Source: an uncultured Eubacteriales bacterium (GTDB taxonomy: Bacteria > Bacillota > Clostridia > Christensenellales > Borkfalkiaceae). Taken from it: 13,674 bases of DNA. The stretch covers positions 1 through 13,674 of the forward strand of contig UQZE01000046.1 in assembly GCA_900545325.1 (NCBI GenBank). Direction: 5' to 3'. Both the position numbers and the translations under genes were made by a program. The notes beneath the pieces were generated by a model. The model saw only the letters and a list, made by a program, of their open reading frames with translations, searched no databases and had not been told where the DNA came from. Every line of letters begins with the position of its first letter. The first letter of the stretch is position 1. This document shows positions 5,112-12,818 of the stretch, piece after piece.

Positions 5112-6331
5112 GCCTTGTATCCCTTTATAACAAAATTGATCGCGCTTTGCAGGGTGCCGTCGTTTTGGACGGTTTCGTCCGCCGCGCCCTCGTAAAGCGG
5201 TTTTCTTTCGGCGTACAGCCGATCGAGCGCCGCCCTGTCTTTGGATAGCGGGCGCCCCTTGCGGGCGAGCTTTTCCGTGCTCCGTTTCAGATAGAATATG
5301 CGCCCGTTTCCCTTCAGCGCGTTGACGTTCGCCGCGATTTTCACCGCGCCGCCGCCCGTTGAGATCACGGCGCCGCTCTTTTTTGCAAGCTCCGCCACGA
5401 CTTCGCTTTCCGCGCGGCGGAAAAACGCTTCCCCGCGCTCCGCGAATATTTCGGGAATGCTTTTTTGCAGCCGCTTTTCGATCTCTTCGTCGGCGTCGAA
5501 AAATTCTCTGCCGAGCGCCTTTGCCGCCGCCCTGCCGATCACCGATTTACCCGATCCCGGCATGCCGACGAGCACGATATTTTCATAACGGCGTTCCGCC
5601 TTTTCGCAGGCGGCGAGGATTTCCCCGTCGCTCCTCTTTCTTCCGTCGAACAATTCGCGCGCCCGCGCACCCTGCGCAACGAGCATGAAAAGCCCGCCCG
5701 CGCACGCCGCCCCCAGCGCTTTCGCCTGCAAAACGAATTCGGTGCGCAGCGGATTGTAGATTGCGTCCAGCGCGCCCGAAAGGCGGGGAAAGCGGCTCAG
5801 ATCGAGCGCCCGCGCGCCGTTGTTCGGAAACATGCCGACGGGCGTGGCGTTGACGATCACCTCCGTATCCCTTCGCGCGTATACGTTTTGATAATCGAGC
5901 TCCCCCGTGCGCGACACGCGCTCCACCCGCACGGCGCCGCAGTCCCTTGCCAGCGTCGCCGCCGTTTCGGAAGTTCCGCCCGTGCCGAGGATAAGCACGT
6001 TTTTCCCCTTGAAATCCACGCCCGCGCTCCGCGCCAGAAAATCGAGTCCGAAATAATCCGTATTGTCCCCGAAGAGCCTTCCGTTCCTGTTGACAACGGT
6101 ATTGACCGCGCCGATGCGCGCCGCGAGCGGCGAAATCCCGTCCAAAAAGGGAATTACCTCCTTTTTATAGGGTATGGTTACGTTGAGGCCGTCGAATTCC
6201 TTTCTTCGCAGAAAGGGCGCGAGTTCCTCCCGCGCTAGGGGTTTCAGCCCGTAGTCCTTACCGCCGAAGAGAGAATGGATATACGCCGAATAGCTGTGGG
6301 AAAGCTTTTCCCCTATGAGATATTCTTTCAT
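5108..6331 (-). CDS. aroE-aroK: Shikimate dehydrogenase - shikimate kinase fusion
   Basis: This is a 407-residue fusion of two consecutive shikimate enzymes. Residues 1 to about 245 are shikimate dehydrogenase (3-dehydroshikimate plus NADPH to shikimate): GEKLSHSYS (7-15) for shikimate binding, NVTIPYKK (50-57) with the catalytic lysine Lys56, GDNTDYFG (88-95) with Asp92, and the nucleotide loop GTGGTSETA (116-124). Residues 250-407 are shikimate kinase (shikimate plus ATP to shikimate 3-phosphate): Walker A GMPGSGKS (256-263), FDADEEIE (278-285), GGG (326-328), and the lid with RPL (360-362). Each half has the length of a stand-alone enzyme and all key residues are present, so both should be active; I see no frameshift at the joint. 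It overlaps pheA upstream by one base (TGATG) and aroQ downstream by four. Fusion lets shikimate pass between neighbouring sites, though channelling is not shown here. Confidence 0.95.
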   Translation of the reverse strand: MKEYLIGEKLSHSYSAYIHSLFGGKDYGLKPLAREELAPFLRRKEFDGLNVTIPYKKEVIPFLDGISPLAARIGAVNTVVNRNGRLFGDNTDYFGLDFLARSAGVDFKGKNVLILGTGGTSETAATLARDCGAVRVERVSRTGELDYQNVYARRDTEVIVNATPVGMFPNNGARALDLSRFPRLSGALDAIYNPLRTEFVLQAKALGAACAGGLFMLVAQGARARELFDGRKRSDGEILAACEKAERRYENIVLVGMPGSGKSVIGRAAAKALGREFFDADEEIEKRLQKSIPEIFAERGEAFFRRAESEVVAELAKKSGAVISTGGGAVKIAANVNALKGNGRIFYLKRSTEKLARKGRPLSKDRAALDRLYAERKPLYEGAADETVQNDGTLQSAINFVIKGYKA

Positions 6332-7467
6332 CAGAGTTCGGAGTACGCGCCGAGGAAAACGAACCGTTCGAGCGAGGAGGAAAGTTCGCTCAGAAGTTTT
6401 ACGACGCCCGTTTTGCAGATCTCCGCGTCGATGTCGAAATAGAACATGAATTCGAAATCGCTGCCGACGATGGGGCGGGATTCGAGCTTGGATAGGTTGA
6501 TGTCGAGCGCGTTGAACTTGCTCATCACGCTGTAAAGCGCGCCCGGCTTGTGCGGCAGGGTGAGCATCAGGCTTATTTTGTTCGCCCCCGCGTAAATTTC
6601 CGGCTCCTTGGAAATACAGATAAAGCGCGTGTAATTGTTTTCGCTGTTCGCCACCTTACGGGAAAGCACTTTCAGTCCGTAAAGCTCCGCGCAGTTGGAA
6701 GAGGAAATGGCGGCAATATCCTTTCTGCCGCTTTCCGCCACGAACTTGGCTGCCGCGGCCGTGTTTTCGCACACCGTTATCTTTATTTCGGGATGTGCTT
6801 TTAAAAATTCTCCGCATTGCCCCAGCGCCTGCTCGTGCGAAAAAATCTCTTTTATCCCGCCTATCTCCGCGCCCTCTTTCGCCAAAAGCACGTGCGACAC
6901 GTGCAGCTTTATCGTGCGGACGATATAGAAATTATGGTTGAGCATCAGATCGTACACGTCGTTGACCGAACCGTAGGACGAATTTTCGATCGGCAGAACG
7001 CCGTATCTGCAAAGCCCCTTCTCCACCGCGGAGAACACCCCCTCGAAGTGCCGGAAATACAGGATATTCGGCAGTTTGAAGAGTTTGCCCGCCGCCATGG
7101 AGGAATACGCGCCGTCCACCCCCTGGCAGGCGACCATCGCGCGTTCGGGAAAACTTTTTTTCTCGTTTGCCAGAGCCTTTTCCAGCGTTTTTTCAAGCGC
7201 GGAATTCACGCTCAGCCGGCTTTGATAGGAGCGGCTCAGTTCGAACATGGTGGAAAAGAGCACCCGCGCGTAAGATTCGTATTTTCCGGGCACGCGGTCG
7301 GACACCTTGTTGAGCACCTCCCGTTCGCGCGCGGGGCTGTATACGGGCAGATTGTTCGCCTTTTTTATTTCCGTAACCCGTTCCACTTCGTCCATGCGGG
7401 CCGCGAAAAGATCCGCTATTTTTTCGTCGATCGTATCGATTTTTTCCCTGACTTCTTTCAAATCCAT
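6331..7467 (-). CDS. pheA: Bifunctional chorismate mutase / prephenate dehydratase (P-protein) with ACT domain
   Basis: This 378-residue enzyme is the phenylalanine branch point. Residues 1 to about 85 are an AroQ-class chorismate mutase (chorismate to prephenate), with LKEVREKIDTIDEKI at the start and the helix around YSPAREREVL (43-52). Residues 110-285 are prephenate dehydratase (prephenate to phenylpyruvate), with GVDGAYS (116-122), LPIENS (158-163), FSHEQAL (209-215) and NNYTRF (277-282), where TRF holds the catalytic threonine. Residues 297-378 are an ACT domain with KPGAL (307-311) and ESRP (329-332), the motifs that bind phenylalanine for feedback inhibition. The ATG follows the aroC stop after one base, with AGAGG 8 nt upstream. 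The architecture is the same as E. coli PheA. With tyrA in the same operon, prephenate is split between the two branches. Confidence 0.96.
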   Translation of the reverse strand: MDLKEVREKIDTIDEKIADLFAARMDEVERVTEIKKANNLPVYSPAREREVLNKVSDRVPGKYESYARVLFSTMFELSRSYQSRLSVNSALEKTLEKALANEKKSFPERAMVACQGVDGAYSSMAAGKLFKLPNILYFRHFEGVFSAVEKGLCRYGVLPIENSSYGSVNDVYDLMLNHNFYIVRTIKLHVSHVLLAKEGAEIGGIKEIFSHEQALGQCGEFLKAHPEIKITVCENTAAAAKFVAESGRKDIAAISSSNCAELYGLKVLSRKVANSENNYTRFICISKEPEIYAGANKISLMLTLPHKPGALYSVMSKFNALDINLSKLESRPIVGSDFEFMFYFDIDAEICKTGVVKLLSELSSSLERFVFLGAYSEL

Positions 7468-7468
7468 T

Positions 7469-8563
7469 TCAATAACCTCTGTTCAATTTATCTTTTTCCG
7501 CTCCGAGGAGCAGATCGAGCACCGTAAGATAAGCCACGCTTTCCACCACGGGCACCGCGCGCACCGCCACGCAGGGGTCGTGCCGCCCTTTGATGAGGAG
7601 CCTGCGCCCGACGCCGTTTTCGAGATCCACGCTGTCCTGTTCCTTAAAGACGGAGGCCGTGGGTTTGAACGCGGCGCGGAAAATCAGGGGCATGCCGTTG
7701 GTGATTCCGCCGTTCACGCCGCCCGCATCGTTTTTCGCCGTTTTCACTTCGCCGTCCTCTATTTCGAAGGGATCGTTGTTTTCCGAACCGAAGAGCGACG
7801 CGGCCGCAAACCCGTTGCCGAATTCCACGCCCTTGACGGCGGGAATACCGAACAGATTCGACGAAAGCACGTTTTCGACGCCCCCGAAATTCGGCTCTCC
7901 CAAGCCGGCGGGCAGTCCCACGACGGCACATTCCACCACGCCGCCCACGCTGTCGCATTCGCTCTTTGCCGAAAGGATAACGCCCCGCATCCTTTCCGCC
8001 GCCCCTTCGTCAAGACAGGGAAAATCGCAGGGATAGGCGAAGTCCTCCTTTTTCACGCGCACGGGGTCGAACGCCTTGTCGCAGACGTCTTTTATTCTCT
8101 GCACGTGCGCGCCCGCGTAAATGCCGTAAGCGTTCAATATCTGTTTGGCGATTCCGCCCGCCGCGCAGAGCGGCGCGGTGAGCCTGCCCGAAAAGTGCCC
8201 GCCCCCGCGGTGATCGCGGAAACCGTATTTTTCGTAGGAAGTAAAATCGGCGTGCGAAGGGCGCGGGCAGAACTTTATTTCGTCGTAATCGGCCGAGCGC
8301 ACGTCGCCGTTTTCTATGAGCGCGCAGAGCGGCGCGCCGCAGGTCTTCCCCTCGAACAGTCCCGAAACGACGCGGATCGTATCCGCCTCCCGCCGCGCCG
8401 TAGAAATCGCGCCGCTCGCGCGGCGCCTGTCCGCAAACGCCTGCACCGCCGCAAGATCCACGGCGTACCCGCTCGGCAGACCGTCTATTACCGCGCCGAT
8501 CGCTTCGGAATGAGATTGTCCGAATATGCTCACGCGCAAATTTTTTCCGAATTCACAAGACAT
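7469..8563 (-). CDS. aroC: Chorismate synthase
   Basis: This 364-residue enzyme converts EPSP to chorismate using reduced FMN, the last common step. Start: the ATG at 8561-8563 has GGGAGG 8 nt upstream and overlaps the aroA end by 11 nt; an in-frame TTG at 8596 has no such site. Motifs are FGQSHS (14-19) with His18, RPSHAD (101-106) with His104, DHRGGGHFSGRLTA (117-130), EPNFGG (223-228), NDAGGVNGGITNG (278-290), and GRHDP (326-330) with Asp329. The glycine-rich segment reads GHFSGR rather than the RSSAR found in proteobacterial enzymes; I associate this form with Clostridia, and it does not touch the catalytic histidines. Length is normal. No flavin reductase domain is attached, so reduced flavin must come from elsewhere. 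Confidence 0.96.
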   Translation of the reverse strand: MSCEFGKNLRVSIFGQSHSEAIGAVIDGLPSGYAVDLAAVQAFADRRRASGAISTARREADTIRVVSGLFEGKTCGAPLCALIENGDVRSADYDEIKFCPRPSHADFTSYEKYGFRDHRGGGHFSGRLTAPLCAAGGIAKQILNAYGIYAGAHVQRIKDVCDKAFDPVRVKKEDFAYPCDFPCLDEGAAERMRGVILSAKSECDSVGGVVECAVVGLPAGLGEPNFGGVENVLSSNLFGIPAVKGVEFGNGFAAASLFGSENNDPFEIEDGEVKTAKNDAGGVNGGITNGMPLIFRAAFKPTASVFKEQDSVDLENGVGRRLLIKGRHDPCVAVRAVPVVESVAYLTVLDLLLGAEKDKLNRGY

Positions 8564-9740
8564 CGAATTTTCCTCCCAAGGATTTAAAATCTTCAAAAAA
8601 GGCGGGATAGGACTTTTCCACCGCCTCCGCGCCCTCGATAACGACGGGCGCGGAGGCCTTTGTCGCGCCGACGGCGAAACTCATGACGATGCGGTGGTCG
8701 TTGAACCCCGACACCGTGCCCCCGCCGAGGCCGCCGCGGCCCTCCACGACGAGGCCGTCCGCCCTCTCCTCGGTGCGCACGCCGAGGGCGTTCAGGTTTA
8801 CGGCGACGGCATGCAGCCGGTCGCACTCTTTGAGCCGCAGGCGCGCGGCGTTATGAAACACCGTGCGCGAGGACGAATACGCCGCGGCGACCGACAGAAC
8901 GGGCACGAGGTCGGGCACGTCGGCCGCGTTTATATCCGTGCCGCCGCTTCTGAAACTCAAAAGCAGTTTTTTCACGGCGGCGTCGCCCTGCGCGGAATCG
9001 GGGGAAAGCCCCGTCACGCGCACGAAATTGCCGATCGCGCTCGCCGCGATGAAAAACGCGGCGTTCGACCAGTCGCCCTCCACCTCGCAACTCGTCGGAG
9101 AGCGGTACTCCCCGCGCGTTTTATAGCCGCTTTCGGTTTTCAAGACCTCCACGCCGAAATCCCGCAGCACGCGCGCCGTCAGTTCCACGTAGGAAGCGCT
9201 TTCGAGCGGCGTAGTCAGCGCAATTTCGCCGCCGACGAGCGGCAGGGCGAACAGCAGTCCCGAAACGAACTGCGAGCTGATGTCCCCCCGCAGGCGGAAA
9301 ACGCCCCCTTTCAACCTGCCCGAAAGCGAAATGGGAAGTTTATCCGAAGAAACCGCACAGCCGGCGAGCACATCGGTCAGTTCTTTCATCGGCCGTTCGG
9401 GCAGCCGCCCGCCGCCGACGAACGTGCCGCCCGCGCCGAGCGCCGCCGCCACAGGCAGCATAAAGCGCAGCGTGGAGCCGCTCTCGCCGCAGTCGAAAAC
9501 GGCGTTCTGCGGCGCGGTTACGGGCGTTACCTCATATACGTCCCCCTGTTTTTCTATCTTCGCGCCGAGCGCGTTCAGACAGGAAACGGTGGCCTCAATA
9601 TCCTTCGAGGAGGAAGAGAGCAAAACGGAACACTTTCTGTCGCCGAGCGCCGCCGCGATAAACGCGCGGTGCGCCGCCGATTTCGAGGCGGGGGCTTTTA
9701 CGTCGCCGTTCAGCGTGCAGGGATATATTTTTACGTTCAT
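8553..9740 (-). CDS. aroA: 3-Phosphoshikimate 1-carboxyvinyltransferase (EPSP synthase)
   Basis: This 395-residue enzyme joins shikimate 3-phosphate and phosphoenolpyruvate to EPSP, the sixth shikimate step and the glyphosate target. Visible motifs: APASKSAAHR (17-26) with Lys20 and Arg25, CGESGSTLRF (84-93) in the PEP site, LPERP (113-117), DISSQFVSG (153-161), DVPDLVP (274-280) with the catalytic Asp277, LKECDR (303-308) with Glu305, and DHRIVMSF (348-355). It is somewhat shorter than the roughly 430 residues of E. coli AroA but carries both domains. Where many enzymes have KESDR or KETDR, this one has KECDR. The loop SGSTLRF differs from the NAGTAMRP loop of glyphosate-sensitive class I enzymes, so sensitivity cannot be assumed. 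The ATG overlaps the aroB stop as ATGA; the ribosome site is AGAGGT, a rather long 11 nt upstream. Confidence 0.96.
   Translation of the reverse strand: MNVKIYPCTLNGDVKAPASKSAAHRAFIAAALGDRKCSVLLSSSSKDIEATVSCLNALGAKIEKQGDVYEVTPVTAPQNAVFDCGESGSTLRFMLPVAAALGAGGTFVGGGRLPERPMKELTDVLAGCAVSSDKLPISLSGRLKGGVFRLRGDISSQFVSGLLFALPLVGGEIALTTPLESASYVELTARVLRDFGVEVLKTESGYKTRGEYRSPTSCEVEGDWSNAAFFIAASAIGNFVRVTGLSPDSAQGDAAVKKLLLSFRSGGTDINAADVPDLVPVLSVAAAYSSSRTVFHNAARLRLKECDRLHAVAVNLNALGVRTEERADGLVVEGRGGLGGGTVSGFNDHRIVMSFAVGATKASAPVVIEGAEAVEKSYPAFFEDFKSLGGKFDVL
8572..8577 (-). promoter_or_regulatory. Ribosome binding site (GGGAGG) that fixes the aroC start
   Basis: GGGAGG followed by an 8-nt spacer precedes the ATG at 8563, inside the last codons of aroA. 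It rules in favour of this start over the upstream in-frame TTG at 8596. Confidence 0.75.
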
Positions 9741-10780
9741 AACGACAAAAACCTCTCTTCAAATTCAGAAAGCGGCGTTTTCACAATCGCGGCGTCGCCT
9801 ATTCTGCGGGGCAAAATGAGATTTACGTCGTCGCCGAAACGCTTTTTATCCCCCGTCATGGCGGCGAACAGTTCTCTCTTTTCAAAGGGATTTTCCGTCG
9901 GCAGACCGTAAGCGGCGAGCGCGGCTTTCAGCGGCGGCAGAACGCCCGCGCAAAATCCCGTTTTTTCGGCGTAAGCGGCGGCGAGGCACATGCCGATCGC
10001 AACGCTTTCTCCGTGACTGAGCGTAAAGCCGCTCGTCTTTTCCACGGCGTGGCCGAAGGTGTGCCCGAAATTCAAAAGCATGCGCTCGCCCGTGTCGAAT
10101 TCGTCTTTTTTCACGATATCCGCCTTGATCTTCACGCTCGTTTCTATCATTTCCCCGATCGAAGCGGTCTTCGCCGCAAGCCGCCCGAAAAAGGCTTCGT
10201 CGCGGATTACGCCGTATTTCAGCACCTCCGCCATGCCCTCCGAAAAGAGCGCGTCGGGCAGGTTTTTGACGACAGACGTATCGCACAGCACCAAAGAAGG
10301 CTGATGAAACGCGCCCGCGAGGTTTTTTCCCTGCGGCAGATCCACCCCCGTTTTGCCGCCCACGGAGGAATCGACCGCCGCGAGCAAAGTGGTGGGGATC
10401 TGCACGAATTTCACGCCGCGCAGATATATGGCGGCGCAAAAACCGCATACGTCCCCCACGACGCCCCCGCCGAGCGCGACGAGCGCGTCGCTCCGCGTGA
10501 TCTCCGCCGCGCACAGCGTGGAAAGGATTTTCCCGACGGTGGCAAGCGTCTTGTTCCGTTCCCCGTTTTCAAACGCCAGCGTGTACGCCTTGAACCCCGC
10601 GTTTTCGAGCGCTTTTTTGACCTTCGCCCCGTACAGCGGCAGAACCCTGTCGTCCGAAACGATAAAAACTTTTTTCGCCCCTATGCCGCATTCGCGCATA
10701 TACGTCCCGGCGTTTTCGAGAATATTTTCCCCGACGAGCACTTCGTACGGGCGGGAAGTTTCAACTTTGAGTCTTTTCAT
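9737..10780 (-). CDS. aroB: 3-Dehydroquinate synthase
   Basis: This 347-residue NAD- and metal-dependent enzyme cyclises DAHP to 3-dehydroquinate, the second shikimate step. The motifs are complete: ENGERNKTL (71-79), ALGGGVVGDVCGF (102-114) for NAD, PTTLLAAVDSSVGGKTGV (129-146), EGMAEVLKYG (181-190), and the metal-binding NFGHTFGH (237-244) and LSHGES (254-259), with His240 and His256 as likely zinc ligands together with a Glu of the EGMAE segment. The start chosen is ATG at 10778-10780 (N-terminus MKRLKVETS), which matches the usual beginning of the family; an in-frame TTG at 10795 would add five basic residues. The ribosome site is weak (GGAAAAG) and lies within tyrA, whose end overlaps by 20 nt, so translational coupling to tyrA is likely. 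Confidence 0.95.
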   Translation of the reverse strand: MKRLKVETSRPYEVLVGENILENAGTYMRECGIGAKKVFIVSDDRVLPLYGAKVKKALENAGFKAYTLAFENGERNKTLATVGKILSTLCAAEITRSDALVALGGGVVGDVCGFCAAIYLRGVKFVQIPTTLLAAVDSSVGGKTGVDLPQGKNLAGAFHQPSLVLCDTSVVKNLPDALFSEGMAEVLKYGVIRDEAFFGRLAAKTASIGEMIETSVKIKADIVKKDEFDTGERMLLNFGHTFGHAVEKTSGFTLSHGESVAIGMCLAAAYAEKTGFCAGVLPPLKAALAAYGLPTENPFEKRELFAAMTGDKKRFGDDVNLILPRRIGDAAIVKTPLSEFEERFLSL

Positions 10781-11609
10781 AATTCTTTTCCGCAAGCGCC
10801 TTTTTCTCGCGCCCCTCTTTCAGCAGCCTTTTCATTTCGTCGCCGTCCCTTTCGTAAAGCGCGGCGCGGTATTCCGAAAGCCGCGCGATCAGCCCGTCTA
10901 TCTCCCCGAGCAGATTTTCCCTGTTGTCGAAGAAAAGCTCGCACCACATGTCCTCGTTGAGCTTGGCGACGCGCGTCATGTCGCGGAAGCTCCCCGCGGA
11001 AAATCCCTTGTGGCTGACCGCCGAGGGACTTCTCACGTAGGCACTCGACAGAACGTGCGCCAGCTGGGACGTGAGCGCGATCATCTTGTCGTGTTCCTCT
11101 GCGGTGGAAACCTGCATGCGGGCAAAACCGAGCGCCGTAAAGAGTTCCTTCACCGCCACCAGCTTGTCTATGGTAACGTTTTTATCGGGTACCAGAACCA
11201 TCGAGGCGTTTTTGAAGAGCGCCTCCCGCGCGTGGTCGAACCCCGAAAATTCCACGCCCGCCATGGGATGCCCGCCGATAAAGGTGAAACCCTTTTCTCT
11301 CGCCAGCGGAAAGAGCGGGCCGCAAACCGCGCCCTTTACGCCCGAAACGTCCATGACGATGCATTTTTTGTCTATTTTATCGGCGTTTTCCGTAACGTAA
11401 CGCACGGTCGCCGCGGGATAGAGCGCGACGATGAGCATGTCCAGCGAGCCTAAGTCTTTAAGTTCGCCGTCGACCGCGCCCGTTAAAAACGCCTTTTTCA
11501 GGCTCTCAACGTCAATATCCAGCCCGAACACCCGATGCGGGGTATTCTTTTTGATCGCCTTTGCCAGCGAACCGCCTATGAGCCCCAGCCCTACGATGCC
11601 TATATCCAT
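10761..11609 (-). CDS. tyrA: Prephenate dehydrogenase
   Basis: This 282-residue enzyme oxidises and decarboxylates prephenate to 4-hydroxyphenylpyruvate with NAD(P), the committed tyrosine step. The N-terminal Rossmann fold shows GLGLIGGS (7-14) and Asp31 at the end of the second strand, which favours NAD over NADP. MDVSGVKG (86-93) and FIGGHPMAG (110-118) with His114 form the active site. A helical domain follows with EEHDKMIALTSQLAHV (171-186) and KGFSAGSFRDMTRVA (201-215). It ends without the ACT domain found on many Bacillota TyrA proteins, so tyrosine control must act elsewhere, perhaps on the DAHP synthase and at the leader. It starts 9 nt after the aroF stop with GGGGG as ribosome site, and its end overlaps aroB by 20 nt. 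Confidence 0.95.
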   Translation of the reverse strand: MDIGIVGLGLIGGSLAKAIKKNTPHRVFGLDIDVESLKKAFLTGAVDGELKDLGSLDMLIVALYPAATVRYVTENADKIDKKCIVMDVSGVKGAVCGPLFPLAREKGFTFIGGHPMAGVEFSGFDHAREALFKNASMVLVPDKNVTIDKLVAVKELFTALGFARMQVSTAEEHDKMIALTSQLAHVLSSAYVRSPSAVSHKGFSAGSFRDMTRVAKLNEDMWCELFFDNRENLLGEIDGLIARLSEYRAALYERDGDEMKRLLKEGREKKALAEKNYEKTQS

Positions 11610-11618
11610 GCCGCCCCC

Positions 11619-12623
11619 TTATTTCGCCGCGAACGGCAGGATTTTATTTACGTTTTCCGCGAGCGAGGCGAAAGCCTCCGGCGTGATGGACTGCTGGCCG
11701 TCGCACAGGGCGTGCTGCGGGTCGTTATGCACTTCGATAATCAGGCCGTCCGCCCCCGCCGCGGCCGCCGCCAGCGACATGGGCTTTACGTACTTCGCGT
11801 AACCCGTGGCGTGGCTGGGATCGATGACGACGGGCAGATGCGTCATGGACTTCAGCACGGGAATGGCGCAGAGGTCAAGGGTGTTTCTCGTGCTCGTCTC
11901 GAACGTCCTGATGCCGCGTTCGCATAAAATGACGTTTTCGTTGCCGCCCGCCATGATATATTCCGCGCTCATGACGAGTTCCTGCAGTGTGCTGCTCATG
12001 CCGCGCTTCAACAAGACGGGCTTTTTCGTCTTGCCCAGTTCTTTCAGCAGCTCGAAGTTCTGCATATTGCGCGCGCCCACCTGCAAAACGTCCACCTCTT
12101 CGAAGAGGGGAAGCTGGGAAATATCCATAATCTCGGTTACGATGGGCAGGCCCGTTTCCCTTTTCGCCTCCAGCAAAAGCCGTATGCCCTCGCCGCGCAG
12201 TCCCTGGAAGGCGTAGGGCGAAGTTCTCGGCTTGAAAGCACCGCCGCGGAGCAGCCCGGCCCCCGCCGCCTTGACGGCTTTGGCGACGCCCACGATCTGT
12301 TGTTCGCTTTCGACCGAACACGGCCCCGCGATAAACTGGAAGTTTCCGCCGCCGATCTTCGCGCCGCATACGTCCACCACGGTGTCCTGCGGGTGGAATT
12401 TCCTGTTGGCGTTCTTGAACGGTTCCTGTATGCGCTTGACCTCCTCCACGACGTCGAGCGAGCGGATAAGATCGATGTCTATCTTGCTCGTGTCGCCGAT
12501 CAGCCCGATTACCGTGAGGTTTTCGCCCCTGCTTATGTGCACCTCGAGCCCTCTGTCTTTCAGCCAGGAAACGAGATTGTCGAGCTGGGAAACGTCGTAA
12601 TCTTTTTTGGGTATGATGATCAT
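11619..12623 (-). CDS. aroF: DAHP synthase (3-deoxy-7-phosphoheptulonate synthase) with N-terminal ferredoxin-like regulatory domain
   Basis: This 334-residue enzyme condenses phosphoenolpyruvate and erythrose 4-phosphate to DAHP, the first shikimate step. Residues 1 to about 68 form a ferredoxin-like domain as in the Thermotoga maritima enzyme, where it mediates tyrosine feedback. The barrel follows with FIAGPCSVES (97-106) including metal ligand Cys102, LRGGAFKPRTSPYAFQG (125-141), QVGARNMQN (181-189), LLKRGMSST (204-212), CERGIRTFE (234-242), IDPSHATG (267-274) with His271, and a C-terminal segment with Glu297 and Asp308 (HNDPQHALCDGQQS, 299-312). This is the AroA-beta/KDO8P-synthase-like class, not the E. 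coli AroG class. It is the first structural gene of the operon; its ATG has AAGGAG 8 nt upstream and lies 18 nt after the attenuator stem. Confidence 0.96.
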   Translation of the reverse strand: MIIIPKKDYDVSQLDNLVSWLKDRGLEVHISRGENLTVIGLIGDTSKIDIDLIRSLDVVEEVKRIQEPFKNANRKFHPQDTVVDVCGAKIGGGNFQFIAGPCSVESEQQIVGVAKAVKAAGAGLLRGGAFKPRTSPYAFQGLRGEGIRLLLEAKRETGLPIVTEIMDISQLPLFEEVDVLQVGARNMQNFELLKELGKTKKPVLLKRGMSSTLQELVMSAEYIMAGGNENVILCERGIRTFETSTRNTLDLCAIPVLKSMTHLPVVIDPSHATGYAKYVKPMSLAAAAAGADGLIIEVHNDPQHALCDGQQSITPEAFASLAENVNKILPFAAK

Positions 12624-12640
12624 TTTACTTTCTCCTTAAA

Positions 12641-12671
12641 CAAAAACGCGCCGCATATGCTGCGGCGCGTT
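12641..12671 (-). terminator. Attenuator (intrinsic terminator) ahead of aroF
   Basis: Positions 12645-12655 and 12661-12671 form a perfect 11-bp GC-rich stem (AACGCGCCGCA on the minus strand) with a 5-nt loop, followed by TTTG and TTT. The run ends right before the aroF ribosome site. It lies between the promoter with its leader peptide and the first enzyme gene, not after a gene, so its role should be premature termination when Phe and Tyr are plentiful. Confidence 0.88.
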
Positions 12672-12709
12672 CCAAAAATCCTCTTTATTCCTTCCGAAAA
12701 AACCACAGC
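12659..12709 (-). promoter_or_regulatory. Candidate antiterminator pairing in the aro leader
   Basis: On the minus strand GCTGTGG (12703-12709) can pair with CCGCAGC (12659-12665): six Watson-Crick pairs and one G-U pair. The second element spans the terminator's 5' arm and loop, so the two structures exclude each other. The first element begins 11 nt after the leader stop codon. A ribosome finishing the leader would cover it and let the terminator form; a ribosome stalled on the Phe/Tyr codons would leave it free. Pairing read by eye, not folded by program. Confidence 0.6.
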
Positions 12710-12720
12710 GCAAAATTCAC

Positions 12721-12786
12721 TTATTTTTCAAAAAAATAAGCGTAATAAAAGTAAAAGCCGTAGTTTTTGACGAAGTTCGTTTTCAT
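12721..12786 (-). CDS. Phe/Tyr-rich leader peptide of the aromatic operon attenuator
   Basis: This 21-residue reading frame has an ATG at 12784-12786, a GAGGG site 7 nt upstream, and a TAA stop. Ten residues are aromatic: Phe at 5, 11, 13, 18 and 19, and Tyr at 9, 12, 14, 15 and 17. Residues 11-19 are FYFYYAYFF. There is no Trp. This is the composition of a regulatory leader peptide like those of pheA-type attenuators: the ribosome slows at the Phe/Tyr codons when either charged tRNA is scarce and this alters folding of the downstream RNA. It lies between the promoter and the attenuator hairpin of the operon that makes Phe and Tyr, which leaves little doubt about its purpose. The peptide itself probably has no other function. 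Both codons are used for each amino acid (TTC/TTT, TAC/TAT). Confidence 0.88.
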   Translation of the reverse strand: MKTNFVKNYGFYFYYAYFFEK

Positions 12787-12818
12787 AAAAAATCCCTCTT
12801 CGGAAAATTTACACTTCT

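Noticed and set aside
7307..8587. A 426-codon plus-strand open frame opposite pheA and aroC
   Set aside because: Same reasons: antisense shadow of real genes with low-complexity His/Arg-rich translation.
8526..9911. A 461-codon plus-strand open frame opposite aroA and aroB
   Set aside because: It lies antisense to two complete enzymes with all motifs, resembles no protein family, is Arg/Ala-rich, and has no ribosome site or promoter. Long antisense frames are common in GC-rich coding DNA.
12624..12815. T-box riboswitch in the aroF leader (the text TGGAACGCG resembles the T-box core)
   Set aside because: The core lacks a base compared with TGGNACCGCG, the leader is only about 190 nt, 66 nt of it encodes a Phe/Tyr-rich peptide with its own ribosome site, and I see no stem I with a specifier loop.
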